Positions 1-8,209 of a stretch of DNA of 64,000 nucleotides are shown one piece after another. This DNA comes from Paraburkholderia solisilvae (GTDB lineage: Bacteria > Pseudomonadota > Gammaproteobacteria > Burkholderiales > Burkholderiaceae): contig NZ_CADIKF010000016.1 in the NCBI RefSeq assembly GCF_902859875.1, positions 1 through 64,000 on the forward strand, written 5' to 3'. The notes under the pieces were generated by a model that did not search any database, had not been told where the DNA came from, and saw only the letters and a list, made by a program, of their open reading frames with translations. Every line of letters begins with the position of its first letter. The stretch's first letter is position 1. A program made the position numbers and the translations under genes.

Positions 1-1
1 G

Positions 2-403
2 TCAAACGTGATGCTGCGGAACAACGATATGGTCCGCGTGTTCGCGCGCGAGGACAGCAAGGTATTCATGATCGGCGAACTCTCGCATCCGACCACGCTG
101 TTCCTGCGCAACGGCGAACTTTCGCTTAACGAAGCACTCGGCGATGCGGGCGGCGTGAACCAGCAGTCGGGCAATTCGCAGGTCTACGTCGTGCGCAATA
201 TCACGGCCGACACGCATCAGGTCTTCCATCTCGATGCATCGAATCCGAGCGCGCTCGCGCTCGCGGAGGGTTTCGAGCTGAAGGCGAAGGATGTCGTGTT
301 TGTCGACACAGCGTCGGTCGTGCGCTGGAGCCGCTTCATCGACAACGTGGTGCCGACCGCGCAGGCTGCATATCTCAGCCGGACCGCATACGGCAGCAAT
401 TGA
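2..403 (+). CDS. Polysaccharide export outer-membrane protein (Wza-like), 3' part
   Basis: The reading frame is already open at the window edge, so only the C-terminal ~130 residues are present. The fragment carries an SLBB-like segment (VFMIGELSHPTTLFL, then GELSLNEALGDAGGVN) followed by a YVVRN strand and a KDVVFVDTASVVRWSRF stretch. This is the usual end of Wza/GumB-type auxiliary proteins, whose C-terminal helix spans the outer membrane and forms the exit for capsule or exopolysaccharide. Its partners (tyrosine kinase, flippase, glycosyltransferases) would lie upstream, outside the window. Family assignment is good; the polymer exported cannot be told. No further polysaccharide genes follow, so this is the end of that locus. 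Confidence 0.85.
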   Translation, partial: SNVMLRNNDMVRVFAREDSKVFMIGELSHPTTLFLRNGELSLNEALGDAGGVNQQSGNSQVYVVRNITADTHQVFHLDASNPSALALAEGFELKAKDVVFVDTASVVRWSRFIDNVVPTAQAAYLSRTAYGSN

Positions 404-417
404 CGGACGACCTCGGG

Positions 418-639
418 TTATGAACACGTCCACGTGCCATGCGCCGGCAGCTCGCACCCCGCGTCCGTTCGGCTCGCCGCGAGACCATCACGCAGCATGA
501 GTCTGGTCGAGCGCATGATGCTTCTAAGGTATACGATCATCGCCACCGACAGTTGATGCGTGGTCACCTCTCCAAATCTGTGCAAGTGGTCAATGATCGA
601 GTACTGCGTCGTCGTCAAACCCGCGCGTGCAATAGGGTG
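418..639 (-). pseudogene. Remnant of a MarR-family regulator gene
   Basis: On the minus strand the frame reads HPIARAGLTTTQYSIIDHLHR and then FGEVTTHQLSVAMIVYLRSIMRSTRLMLRDGLA. This follows the MarR winged-helix pattern GLTTxQYxILxxLxxxGxxTxxxLAxxMxxxRSTLxRxLxxLxRDGL. An in-frame stop lies directly upstream at 640-642, and the similarity ends after RDGLA, where the wing should begin. The tail to the stop at 418 is unrelated. Both the N-terminal helix and the wing/dimerisation helices are missing, so it is a decayed or truncated gene and not a functional regulator. It may once have controlled a neighbour; that is speculation. Confidence 0.6.
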
Positions 640-726
640 TCATCGACGATATTTAATCGCAAGGCTCCGGGACGTTTCAAGTCGCCTTGTCGAGGCGGCA
701 CTCGCCCCGACGCGCGTGGGGGTAAG

Positions 727-1674
727 TTAGTATCCCTTGAACACAGGTTTGCGTCCCTGTTCGTCGGCCTGTTTGCCTTCCCTGAAGTCTCTGGTATGAA
801 ACAGGCGTCCGAATTGCGTATCGATTTGCGACAGTGCTGGTGTCTCCGATGGGACAATTGCCAGATGAGCCGACTCCAGCGTCGTCCGCACTCCCAACGG
901 CGCACAGGCTGCAATTTTGGATGCGATCGCCATTGCCGATCGCATCGTGTCGTCGACATTGGCCGCTATGGTTTGTACCAGCCCCATGCGAAAAGCCTCG
1001 GCCGCGCTCCAATGGTCACCCGTCAACATGTAGCGCATTGCGTTTCCCCACCCAGCTTCGCGCACAAATCGCACTGTCGATCCGCCTCCAGGAAAACGAC
1101 CATGTGTATTTTCGTCCTGACCGAAATTGGCGTTTGAAGCAGCGACGCGAATATCGGCGGCCAGGAAAATTTCATGCGCCATATTCCACGTGTCACCATG
1201 AACCGCGACTATCAATGGTTTGGAAAGTCGGGCAGGGGAGGCTTTCTCGAGAGGATCTTGCACCGAGTGGTCGTTCGCCGGCAGGAATGGTTGGCCCGCC
1301 GCTATAACGGGTGCGAAGGCAGCGACGTCTATGCCGCGCGAGAAGTGTTCGCCATGGCCGAACAGCACAGCGGCGCGCAGCGAATCGTCGTGGTCGTACT
1401 GATATAGAACTCGGGCGAGCGCAAGGTAGGTGCTGGGGTCGATCCGGTTTTGCAGGTGAGGCCGATTGATGCCGATCAGGACGGTCGCATCTCGACGTTC
1501 GACAGTGACGGTCGCACCCGAACTCGCAGAGATGTCGGATAGCGGAAGGCTGGCAGGCTTGTCCGGCACGTTGGGACTGAGCGCCGATGCTGACACCGGC
1601 AGCATGGCAAGTCCCCCAAGCAATGCAGACGCCTTGAGCCAATCGCGTCGTTGAATGTCAGGTGATGTAGGCAT
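727..1674 (-). CDS. Enoyl-CoA hydratase/isomerase family protein with Tat-type signal
   Basis: A 315-residue crotonase-fold protein. The core runs from about residue 55 (VTVERRDATVLIGINRP) to residue 300. It includes an oxyanion-hole region (ERHFSRGIDV-like: GEHFSRGIDVAAF) and FGQDENTHGRFPGGGSTVRF, in which the Glu of QDE matches the catalytic Glu of enoyl-CoA hydratases. Unusually, the N terminus (MPTSPDIQRRDWLKASALLGG, then a hydrophobic stretch and ASA) looks like a twin-arginine signal (RRDWLKA). CoA thioesters are cytoplasmic, so export would be odd. The start could be internal, with the leader an artefact, but no good internal ATG precedes the fold. It lies 94 bp downstream of the tautomerase gene on the same strand and may be co-transcribed. 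Confidence 0.8.
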   Translation of the reverse strand: MPTSPDIQRRDWLKASALLGGLAMLPVSASALSPNVPDKPASLPLSDISASSGATVTVERRDATVLIGINRPHLQNRIDPSTYLALARVLYQYDHDDSLRAAVLFGHGEHFSRGIDVAAFAPVIAAGQPFLPANDHSVQDPLEKASPARLSKPLIVAVHGDTWNMAHEIFLAADIRVAASNANFGQDENTHGRFPGGGSTVRFVREAGWGNAMRYMLTGDHWSAAEAFRMGLVQTIAANVDDTMRSAMAIASKIAACAPLGVRTTLESAHLAIVPSETPALSQIDTQFGRLFHTRDFREGKQADEQGRKPVFKGY

Positions 1675-1768
1675 TGTGTTGATCAGGATGAGGGTGTGTG
1701 TGGGGCCGTCGCGTCACGCGATAACGTGTGCGTACTTGCCGGAACGCGACCGCCAACTGTGTCCGCAA

Positions 1769-2161
1769 TCACTCTTCCGGGGCGTATTGCATCTCGCCGT
1801 TGCCGAAGGACCAGTCTTCTCGGGTGACCTCTACGAGGTTTATCAGGATGTCTTCCTTTCGAGCCCCCGTTTTTGCATGAATACCGTCTGCAATTGCCTT
1901 GTAGAAGGCTTTTTTTACATCTGTCGTGCGACCCGCATTCCACGTCACCTGAATGAATATGATGGAAGCGGAGTAAGTCATGCCGAGATAGCCTTCGGCT
2001 GGATAGATCAGTTCGTCTTCAGTGTGGCGCGTGACAACCTGAAATTTGTCGTGTCGCGGCACATTGGCGATCTCGATCATCGCCTGATAGACGGTCTCGC
2101 TCACTGCGCACACAACTTGTGGCGTCGCGTCTCTTGAGAGGTTGATGCGTACGAGAGGCAT
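1769..2161 (-). CDS. Tautomerase family protein (4-oxalocrotonate tautomerase-like)
   Basis: A 130-residue protein starting MPLVRINLSRD, so the catalytic N-terminal proline (Pro after Met removal) is present. It is about twice the length of 4-OT, as in the Tautomerase_2 or malonate-semialdehyde decarboxylase-type groups, with a second half including IIFIQVTWNAGRTTDVKKAFYKAI. Such enzymes move double bonds in small unsaturated acids during ring-cleavage or haloacid breakdown. It is the first gene of a minus-strand pair with the enoyl-CoA hydratase-like gene, and is divergent from an acyl-CoA synthetase gene. The substrate is unknown. Confidence 0.85.
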   Translation of the reverse strand: MPLVRINLSRDATPQVVCAVSETVYQAMIEIANVPRHDKFQVVTRHTEDELIYPAEGYLGMTYSASIIFIQVTWNAGRTTDVKKAFYKAIADGIHAKTGARKEDILINLVEVTREDWSFGNGEMQYAPEE

Positions 2162-2193
2162 TTGATAGCTCCTGCCATGCCGATCTAGCTATG

Positions 2194-2210
2194 TTCAATT
2201 CAAGATTGAA
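2194..2210. promoter_or_regulatory. Palindromic candidate operator
   Basis: TTCAATTCAAGATTGAA is an inverted repeat (TTCAAT, 5-nt spacer, ATTGAA) 33 bp upstream of the tautomerase start, inside the divergent promoter region. It fits the size of a LysR-type box, and a LysR gene lies at 5461. The link to that regulator is inference. Confidence 0.35.
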
Positions 2211-2303
2211 GTAATCCGTCAGCATCGATCGAAAAACGAAAGCACGGTAACTGTAAAAATCATACTTCATTGGAAAGAATGTCAATCGTTCGTCCTACCA
2301 TAA

Positions 2304-2319
2304 TTGACGAACATGTCAA
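2304..2319. promoter_or_regulatory. Second palindrome in the divergent promoter region
   Basis: TTGAC-GAACAT-GTCAA is a perfect 5-bp inverted repeat with a 6-nt spacer, about 110 bp upstream of the acyl-CoA synthetase ATG. It may be a regulator site. Its short arms make chance occurrence possible. Confidence 0.25.
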
Positions 2320-2427
2320 AGATTCGACATTGACGGGGAATACGTCCTGACGCTCACCTGTTTTTAACCTTCAACCGAACTCGTCGTTCGGGGTGTGTTC
2401 GTGGTTCCTGCTCAACGGAGAATTTCA

Positions 2428-3966
2428 ATGTCAGATCCTCTGATTGTCGATGAAATCTTACAGCCGTCTGAAACACCGCTGAAAGCGCTTTATCGGCACG
2501 CCTACGAACAGCCTGATGCAACGGCGTTGATTGCCGGTGATGATGTATGGACGTACGGCCGACTGGCAAACGACGTTGCGCGGTTGAGCGGCGGATTGAA
2601 GCGTGCCGAGGTTCTCCCAGGAGACCGCATCGTCCTCGTCGTCCGGACAGCTCCACTGTACGCAGTATTTATGTACGCCGCCATGATCACCGGCGCGATC
2701 GTGGTACCGCTGAAGACGGAGTTCAAGGCCATCGAACTGAATGAACTCCTGCGCATGCAACGCCCCGCCGTTTTTGTCTACGAAGCGGACCTCCAGGACG
2801 TTGTATCAGAGATAGACCCTGAACTGCTGCGCGATACGCAAAGCTTTCTCGCCGATGACATCGGCATGCGTTCGTGGCGTTGCCTTCTGGACGACGAGAG
2901 CGCGAAAGACGTTGCGCTTCCTGTCGATATTGACTCTGTTTTCTTGCTGCTCGCAACCTCAGGAACGACAGGCAAGCCGAAGCTGGTGGCATATAACCAG
3001 CGCGTTATGTCTTATGTAGTCGGCGCAAGAGCTTCGTGGAACATCACCCGTGACACATGCATGGTCGGCAACACACCGGTGGCGCATGCGTCGGGCACAA
3101 TTGGGATGCTGGCAGCGTTAATCGCCGGTTGCCGGGAAGTTCTGCTCAAGCGGTTCGACGCCGATGCGGTCCTCGACGTCATCGAAGCGCATGGGGCGAC
3201 CATGGTGTTCTTAACCCCCTTTCTCTGCCTGTTATTGATCGAAGCACAACGCAATCGACCGCGCGATGTCAGATCGCTTCGCCTCTGCGTTGTTGCGGGT
3301 GACGCCTGCAGGCCGCAGGTTGCAACGGCTTTTGAATCAACCTTTGGAATTCAGTTGAGAAACATCTTCGGCATGACCGAATGCTCGGGCAGTACGACCT
3401 TTGGTTACGATCACCGGCTCATCAGGGGAGTACCTGGACGAACGCGGCTCGTTGGCACCGACGGTCTGCCGGTGGCGCCGGGGGAAGTTGGCGAAATGCA
3501 GTTGCGTGGTCCGAATCTGAGTCTCGGCTACTGGACGGGTCCCGGTGTGGTGGTCAATAACACGCAAGACGGATGGTTTTCGAGTGGCGATCTGATGGAA
3601 GAGAGCGTAGACGGCGACTATCGTTTCGTGGGCCGTCGCAAGGATCTGATTGTGCATAATGCAAGCAATATTTCGCCGGTGGAAGTAGAGACCGAACTGA
3701 TCCAGCACGAGGCGGTAGAAGATGCGGCGGTTGCGGGAGCACCAGACGATGTGTCAGGGCAGCGCGTTGTGGCGCTGGTCAAGCTGACCTCCGCGGCGAC
3801 TTCGGATATATCGGCGGCAGGCAAGGTCCTTGAGTGGATCAAGTCGCGCATTGCCGCGTTCAAGGTGCCGGAGCGGATTGTAATCGTTGATGTCATTCCT
3901 CGGAATGCGCTCGGCAAGGTTGATCGGAATGAGGTAACGCGCATTGTGATGTGTCATTCTGACTGA
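2428..3966 (+). CDS. Acyl-CoA synthetase / AMP-binding (ANL) family enzyme
   Basis: A 512-residue adenylate-forming enzyme. The ATG at 2428 is chosen because it follows a GGAG Shine-Dalgarno; an upstream GTG at 2395 lacks one. Motifs in order: the P-loop-like TSGTTGKPKL, GMTECSGSTTFG (A5), SSGDLMEE (A7), GRRKDLIVHNASNISPVEVE (A8, with HNAS instead of the usual RGG) and IPRNALGKVDRNEV (A10, with the catalytic Lys). It activates a carboxylic acid to an acyl-CoA through an acyl-AMP. The substrate cannot be read from the sequence. It is divergent from the tautomerase and hydratase genes, which together suggest a small acid-degradation set. A paralogue lies at 14723. Confidence 0.85.
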   Translation: MSDPLIVDEILQPSETPLKALYRHAYEQPDATALIAGDDVWTYGRLANDVARLSGGLKRAEVLPGDRIVLVVRTAPLYAVFMYAAMITGAIVVPLKTEFKAIELNELLRMQRPAVFVYEADLQDVVSEIDPELLRDTQSFLADDIGMRSWRCLLDDESAKDVALPVDIDSVFLLLATSGTTGKPKLVAYNQRVMSYVVGARASWNITRDTCMVGNTPVAHASGTIGMLAALIAGCREVLLKRFDADAVLDVIEAHGATMVFLTPFLCLLLIEAQRNRPRDVRSLRLCVVAGDACRPQVATAFESTFGIQLRNIFGMTECSGSTTFGYDHRLIRGVPGRTRLVGTDGLPVAPGEVGEMQLRGPNLSLGYWTGPGVVVNNTQDGWFSSGDLMEESVDGDYRFVGRRKDLIVHNASNISPVEVETELIQHEAVEDAAVAGAPDDVSGQRVVALVKLTSAATSDISAAGKVLEWIKSRIAAFKVPERIVIVDVIPRNALGKVDRNEVTRIVMCHSD

Positions 3967-4382
3967 GGGTAGGCGCTCAATCCGCCGCGTCGCATAACGA
4001 GTCGCTTTTGCGCAGAGGAATAGCCATGCGCGCATTGCGACCACCCGCAGGAGACGCGTGTGCGTTGCGCCGGTATCGCCCGATCGGCGTGGGTAAGTGC
4101 GCCGGGTTGTCCGAACGACTGCACGCTTAACCACCGAACGCGTTCAATATTCCCACAGTTCCACGATTTCCGTGTGATTGACTCACATCGACATGGAAGA
4201 CTATCATTCCACATAGGGGGACATCCCGGTAGAAAAGATTGCGCGATGCTGCCGCCGTCTATCAGCGTTATCACTGAGCAAGTGTGGCCGCGTCGTCGTC
4301 CAGCGTGTATCAGGAAAGCGCGCCCGGACGGCGGGCGTCCTTGGCATAAGGCTGGGTCTTCTGTCTCGACGATGGAGCCAAC
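3967..4382. other. Gene-free spacer between acyl-CoA synthetase and aldo/keto reductase genes
   Basis: 416 bp. Open frames here on both strands have no recognisable protein pattern and overlap each other. The last ~20 bp hold the ribosome-binding site (GGAG) for the aldo/keto reductase. No repeats or clear terminator hairpins were noticed. Confidence 0.5.
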
Positions 4383-5369
4383 ATGCAGTTCAAGCAATTC
4401 GGCAGGACAGGTTTGACGGTGTCGCGCCTGTGCATTGGCACAGGCACATTTGGAAAGCAAACAGACGAAGCAGAAGCACACCGAATCCTCGATAAGGCTG
4501 CCGAAGCGGGCGTGAACTTCATTGATACCGCGGACCTCTATCCACCGGGTGCGGAGGTCGGTGGAGCAGAGGTTATTACAGGGCGCTGGCTAAGCAACAA
4601 GCGAGGAAGTTTTATCCTCGGGACAAAGGGAGGCGGTCGAATGGGGGCCGCCGCGTGCGATGCCGGTAACTCGCGAAAGCACCTGCTCGATGCGGTTGAC
4701 GCGTCGTTGCGCCGTCTCAAGACGGACTACGTCGACCTTTACCAGCTGCATATGGACGATCTCGCTACGCCGCTCGATGAGGTGGTGGAAGCGATGGACA
4801 CAATCGTGCGATCTGGCAAGGCGCGGTATATCGGCGTTTCGAACTTCCTCGCTTACCGTTTGGCAAGAGCACTGGGACGACAGGAGGCCCTCAGGCTGAC
4901 TCGTTTTGTTTCCGCGCAACCGCGCTACAACCTGCTATTTCGCGAGATCGAACGCGATCTTTTTCCGTTGGCGAAGGAAGATGCGATTGCGGTAATTCCA
5001 TTCAATCCGCTCGCAGGGGGACTGCTAAGCGGCAAATACAAGCATGGCGATATGCCCGAGACCGGGCGCTTTTCGTCAGAGCTCGGTGGATTCGGCGCGA
5101 TGTATCACGCGCGGTATTGGCACGAGCGCGAGTTTGAGACAGTCGGGAAAATCCGGCAGATCGCGCAGCAGTACCGAACACCGATGCCCACCTTGTCCGT
5201 CGCCTGGGTGCTGGCCAACCCCGCGATCACTTCAGTCATCCTGGGCGCCAGTCGGCTCGAGCATCTTACCGACATCCTCGCTGCCGCGGACTACCACCTG
5301 GACAGCGGGGTAAAGGCGGAGCTGGACGAAGTCACTATCGAGTATTGCAGGAGCGATGCGGGGAAGTAA
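4383..5369 (+). CDS. Aldo/keto reductase
   Basis: A 328-residue TIM-barrel NADPH-dependent reductase of the YajO/Tas or potassium-channel-beta type. It starts with MQFKQFGRTGLTVSRLCIGTGTFG. The catalytic tetrad is visible: Asp in FIDTADLY, Tyr in the same motif, Lys in LGTKGGG and His in YQLHMDD. The cofactor region IPFNPLAGGLLSGKY and the late ILGASRLEHL also match the family. It is preceded by GGAG 8 bases from the ATG. It lies between an acyl-CoA synthetase and a LysR regulator on the same strand. A role in reducing an aldehyde or ketone intermediate of the same pathway is inference. Confidence 0.9.
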   Translation: MQFKQFGRTGLTVSRLCIGTGTFGKQTDEAEAHRILDKAAEAGVNFIDTADLYPPGAEVGGAEVITGRWLSNKRGSFILGTKGGGRMGAAACDAGNSRKHLLDAVDASLRRLKTDYVDLYQLHMDDLATPLDEVVEAMDTIVRSGKARYIGVSNFLAYRLARALGRQEALRLTRFVSAQPRYNLLFREIERDLFPLAKEDAIAVIPFNPLAGGLLSGKYKHGDMPETGRFSSELGGFGAMYHARYWHEREFETVGKIRQIAQQYRTPMPTLSVAWVLANPAITSVILGASRLEHLTDILAAADYHLDSGVKAELDEVTIEYCRSDAGK

Positions 5370-5460
5370 CTGACTTTTTCGCGTCGACGATGAGGTGGTC
5401 TTTGCTACCTCGATTGCGCATGGGTGCGTATGCACACGTTGAGATCGGAAGGGAGGGTTA

Positions 5461-6405
5461 ATGGATTTGCTTCAGTGCATGCGAACCTTTGTGCGCGTCG
5501 TTGAGTGCGGCACATTTAGCGCGGCTGCGGTACAGATGGGCCGTAGCGGAGCGACGGTCTCGAGGGCGGTTTCGGAACTCGAGACGAAATTGCGCATAAG
5601 ACTGCTCAACAGGACAACCCGCGCGATCGCGCTCACGGCTGTTGGACAGAGGTACTTTGACCGTTGCAAAGACGCACTGGCAATCATTGACGATGCTGCC
5701 GCAGAAGCAACTCGCTCTAACGGGTTGCCTTCCGGATGCTTGCGAATCCATGCACTTCCCAGTCTGGGTCAACACTACGTGATTCCAGCAATCACAAGAT
5801 TCAGATATCAGTATCCCAAAGTGACGGTCGACCTCACGGTATCAAGCGGGATGCCTAATCTACTAGAGGAGGGCTACGATGTTGCAATGATCCTCACGCC
5901 GGGGCTGCCGGATTCAGCGTTCGTCTCGCGCCTCCTCGGAGTCACGTACAGCGTGCTGTGCGCCTCCCCGACGTATCTCGCCAAGCGGGGTCGGCCAATG
6001 ACGCTCTCTGACCTGCAACAGCACGATTGTCTTCAATTGACAATGTCTTCGGCTTACGGGTCGACGGGTAGTTGGACCCTCGAAGGTCCAGAGGGCGAAG
6101 TCTGTGTCCCGGTGAATGGTCCTCTGCGGGTCAATTCTCCGGAGTTGATGTCGGCAGCGATGCGGGAAGGCATGGGAATTGGAGCCGTCCCGGTTTATGC
6201 GATGACACAAAGCCTTCGCGACGGTTCCGTGGAACGGGTGTTGCCGGACCACCGCCTTCTCGATCTTCAGATTCACGCGCTTTACTCTTCCCGACGGTAT
6301 CTCGACGCGAAAATCGGCGCCTGGCTCGACTTTGTCCAGCAAGACTTGCCTCTGAGGATGTCAGCAGATATGGATCTACTCGCTTGCGAGGCGTCCGGTG
6401 CATAA
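5461..6405 (+). CDS. LysR-family transcriptional regulator
   Basis: 314 residues. The N-terminal winged helix-turn-helix runs over residues 1-60 (MDLLQCMRTFVRVVECGTFSAAAVQMGRSGATVSRAVSELE, split by the recognition helix) with the typical LLNRTTRAIALTAVGQRYF. The C-terminal part is a LysR substrate-binding fold (SVLCASPTYLAKRGRPMTLSDLQQHDCL). The start is supported by a strong GGGAGGG Shine-Dalgarno. It is probably the regulator of the surrounding synthetase, reductase, tautomerase and hydratase genes, through palindromes such as 2194-2210; that is inference from position. Confidence 0.9.
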   Translation: MDLLQCMRTFVRVVECGTFSAAAVQMGRSGATVSRAVSELETKLRIRLLNRTTRAIALTAVGQRYFDRCKDALAIIDDAAAEATRSNGLPSGCLRIHALPSLGQHYVIPAITRFRYQYPKVTVDLTVSSGMPNLLEEGYDVAMILTPGLPDSAFVSRLLGVTYSVLCASPTYLAKRGRPMTLSDLQQHDCLQLTMSSAYGSTGSWTLEGPEGEVCVPVNGPLRVNSPELMSAAMREGMGIGAVPVYAMTQSLRDGSVERVLPDHRLLDLQIHALYSSRRYLDAKIGAWLDFVQQDLPLRMSADMDLLACEASGA

Positions 6406-6624
6406 GCGGATAGCGAACGGAGGCCAGCCTGGTTTGGCGTGAACGGTCTTCTGTGCAGTTTCCCGGCGTACCCTGTTCTTTAGTGTCTCGCCCGAGCAGC
6501 CCACCTTCACGATGATCGACTGCGTCGTTCCGCGGCGCCTCTGGAAACCCCGAGCAGTTCAGGGCGTAGGCTGTTGACGAAAGCATTCCGCAACACGGTG
6601 CACACGGGGTTTGCCTTGGGAAAT

Positions 6625-7533
6625 CTACGGCGACGTATGACCAAGGAGAGCGGCGACGATCAGCACGGCTATCATGATCACCGCCTCGAGCGAGACGAGC
6701 CGATCGAAGCCTCGTTTCGCGTGGGCTGACGCGGAGGCGCCACTCTCCGCGTCAGCCTGTAGACGAGGCAGATATGTTATCCGGTTGAAGCCACCAAGGA
6801 CGATCGCCAGTGCCACAAACACCAGCTTGAGCGTCAACACCCGGCCGTATTGGGTGTGGAGCCAGGGCACCGTAAGGTGCGCGGTGTCCATGGTTGCGTT
6901 GAAGATTCCCGTTCCGATAACCACAACGAGCGAGATGCTTGCCATGTAAGACAGATACGTGCAGAACGTCGCGCGGGCTGCCAACCGCTCGGGGGCGATG
7001 TCGTGGCGCCGCCGATATAGCATAGCCGCGCCGACTATCACGGTGCCGGCCCACACCGCCGTCGCAGACAGGTGCATCAAGTGGACAAATTCCGGAAGCG
7101 TGAAGTCCCCTTCGTCCGCGGCGTGGCTCGCGGCGGCTTTGCCTGCTGCGTAGATCAGCGCACCGGCTACCGTGGCTGACCAGGCGTTGCGGCCGGACCA
7201 CCTGCTGCAGACTGCCGCGAGCGCCGCGCCAACGAAACCGACCTGCCACGCGAGGCCAAAGTGCGACTGCGCTAGCACGGGCCGGATCGCCGACCAAGCT
7301 GCCAACAATGGCGCGCCGCTCATCACTGCAGCCTGGAGCCAAAGATACACCGGGCATGAGATCGCGAGCGAAACCGCTGCTGCGAACTGCCAGCGGCCGG
7401 CCATGCCGCGAAAATGCTCGACAGGGCGCACCGACGGTGCGGAACACACCAGCGCACCCACCAATAAAGTGAACAGAATATCGTCGATTGCAGCGAGCGC
7501 GATCTGCGCGACGACAAGTTGATCTGTTGTCAC
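6625..7533 (-). CDS. copD: Copper resistance protein CopD-like (inner membrane)
   Basis: About 302 residues with eight or nine predicted membrane spans. Conserved pieces of the CopD domain are visible: FVHLMHLSATAVWAGTVIVG (His-rich helix), then ATFCTYLSYMASISLVVVIGTGIFN and the final SLEAVIMIAVLIVAALLGHTSP. I chose the GTG at 7533, four bases after the copC stop, because the longer frame would overlap copC by over 70 bp. It works with CopC in copper uptake or handling. It is the second gene of a copC-copD operon, and low-quality Shine-Dalgarno signals suggest translational coupling. Confidence 0.85.
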   Translation of the reverse strand: MTTDQLVVAQIALAAIDDILFTLLVGALVCSAPSVRPVEHFRGMAGRWQFAAAVSLAISCPVYLWLQAAVMSGAPLLAAWSAIRPVLAQSHFGLAWQVGFVGAALAAVCSRWSGRNAWSATVAGALIYAAGKAAASHAADEGDFTLPEFVHLMHLSATAVWAGTVIVGAAMLYRRRHDIAPERLAARATFCTYLSYMASISLVVVIGTGIFNATMDTAHLTVPWLHTQYGRVLTLKLVFVALAIVLGGFNRITYLPRLQADAESGASASAHAKRGFDRLVSLEAVIMIAVLIVAALLGHTSP

Positions 7534-7537
7534 GGTG

Positions 7538-7903
7538 TCACCCGACTGTGAATGTGTAGTGTCCTTGAGTACGATGTCCGTCGTTAGCGATCGCTGTCCA
7601 AGCGACCGCATATACGCCAGGCACCAACGCGTTCAGTGCCACCGACATTCGTCTGTGGTTCGTCGGGTTTACTAACGACTTGCTCTTCGTGACGGTCTCG
7701 CCTTTGCCGTCAGACACGATGATCGAGCTGAAGGCCGGTTCGACGGGCTCATCGAAATCGATTACCACGTCCACGTGAGCACCAGCAGGCACGATGGCAC
7801 CGGCCGACGGCGCCTCACGAGTCGGAAATGCATGGGCATGCGCCAGTTGCGACGCGGCTAGCGTCAAAGCCGCGGCAAAGCCGCGCAGCAGGGAGGCGTT
7901 CAT
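7538..7903 (-). CDS. copC: Periplasmic copper-binding protein CopC
   Basis: About 121 residues with a signal peptide (MNASLLRGFAAALTLAASQLA then HAHAF). The mature N terminus begins with the His used as a copper ligand in CopC. The C-terminal NDGHRTQGHYTFTVG contains the Asp and His of the Cu(II) site. The ATG at 7903 is preferred to the longer frame from 7954 because it gives a normal signal peptide and has GGA upstream. It delivers copper to the adjacent CopD. Confidence 0.9.
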   Translation of the reverse strand: MNASLLRGFAAALTLAASQLAHAHAFPTREAPSAGAIVPAGAHVDVVIDFDEPVEPAFSSIIVSDGKGETVTKSKSLVNPTNHRRMSVALNALVPGVYAVAWTAIANDGHRTQGHYTFTVG

Positions 7904-8209
7904 CAGGGCGGTTCCTATAAATCGGTAGGCGGTTGATGGGGGAGATTCGAACATGCCAGCGAGGAACGACGGGCCTCGGATGGTGTGCTAGCGCATCAAT
8001 CCAATAGCGACTCCCGCCAGCCTTGACGCCGGTATCGTCCGAGCATCGCTTCGACTGCTCTCGCGACGTAAGATCGTGCGAAGCATCGACGCCGCGGTGA
8101 CGGTTGAGGTCACGTTGAGGTTGGCGGGTCTTGAGCGCACGACTGTGATAGCCGCGGCGCCTCGGATGGCCGACATGCGTGAGCACGACATCTCTCTCTC
8201 GTGCGTTGC
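7904..8209. other. Spacer between copC and the secreted-protein gene
   Basis: About 306 bp. It contains a 67-codon minus-strand ORF (7988-8191), rich in Arg and Ser, with GAGAGA upstream but no recognisable domain or believable signal peptide; I do not call it a gene. Nothing else was identified. Confidence 0.4.

Noticed and set aside
7988..8191. 67-codon ORF between copC and the secreted-protein gene
   Set aside because: Ser/Arg-rich, no domain and no clear ribosome-binding site; more likely spacer DNA.
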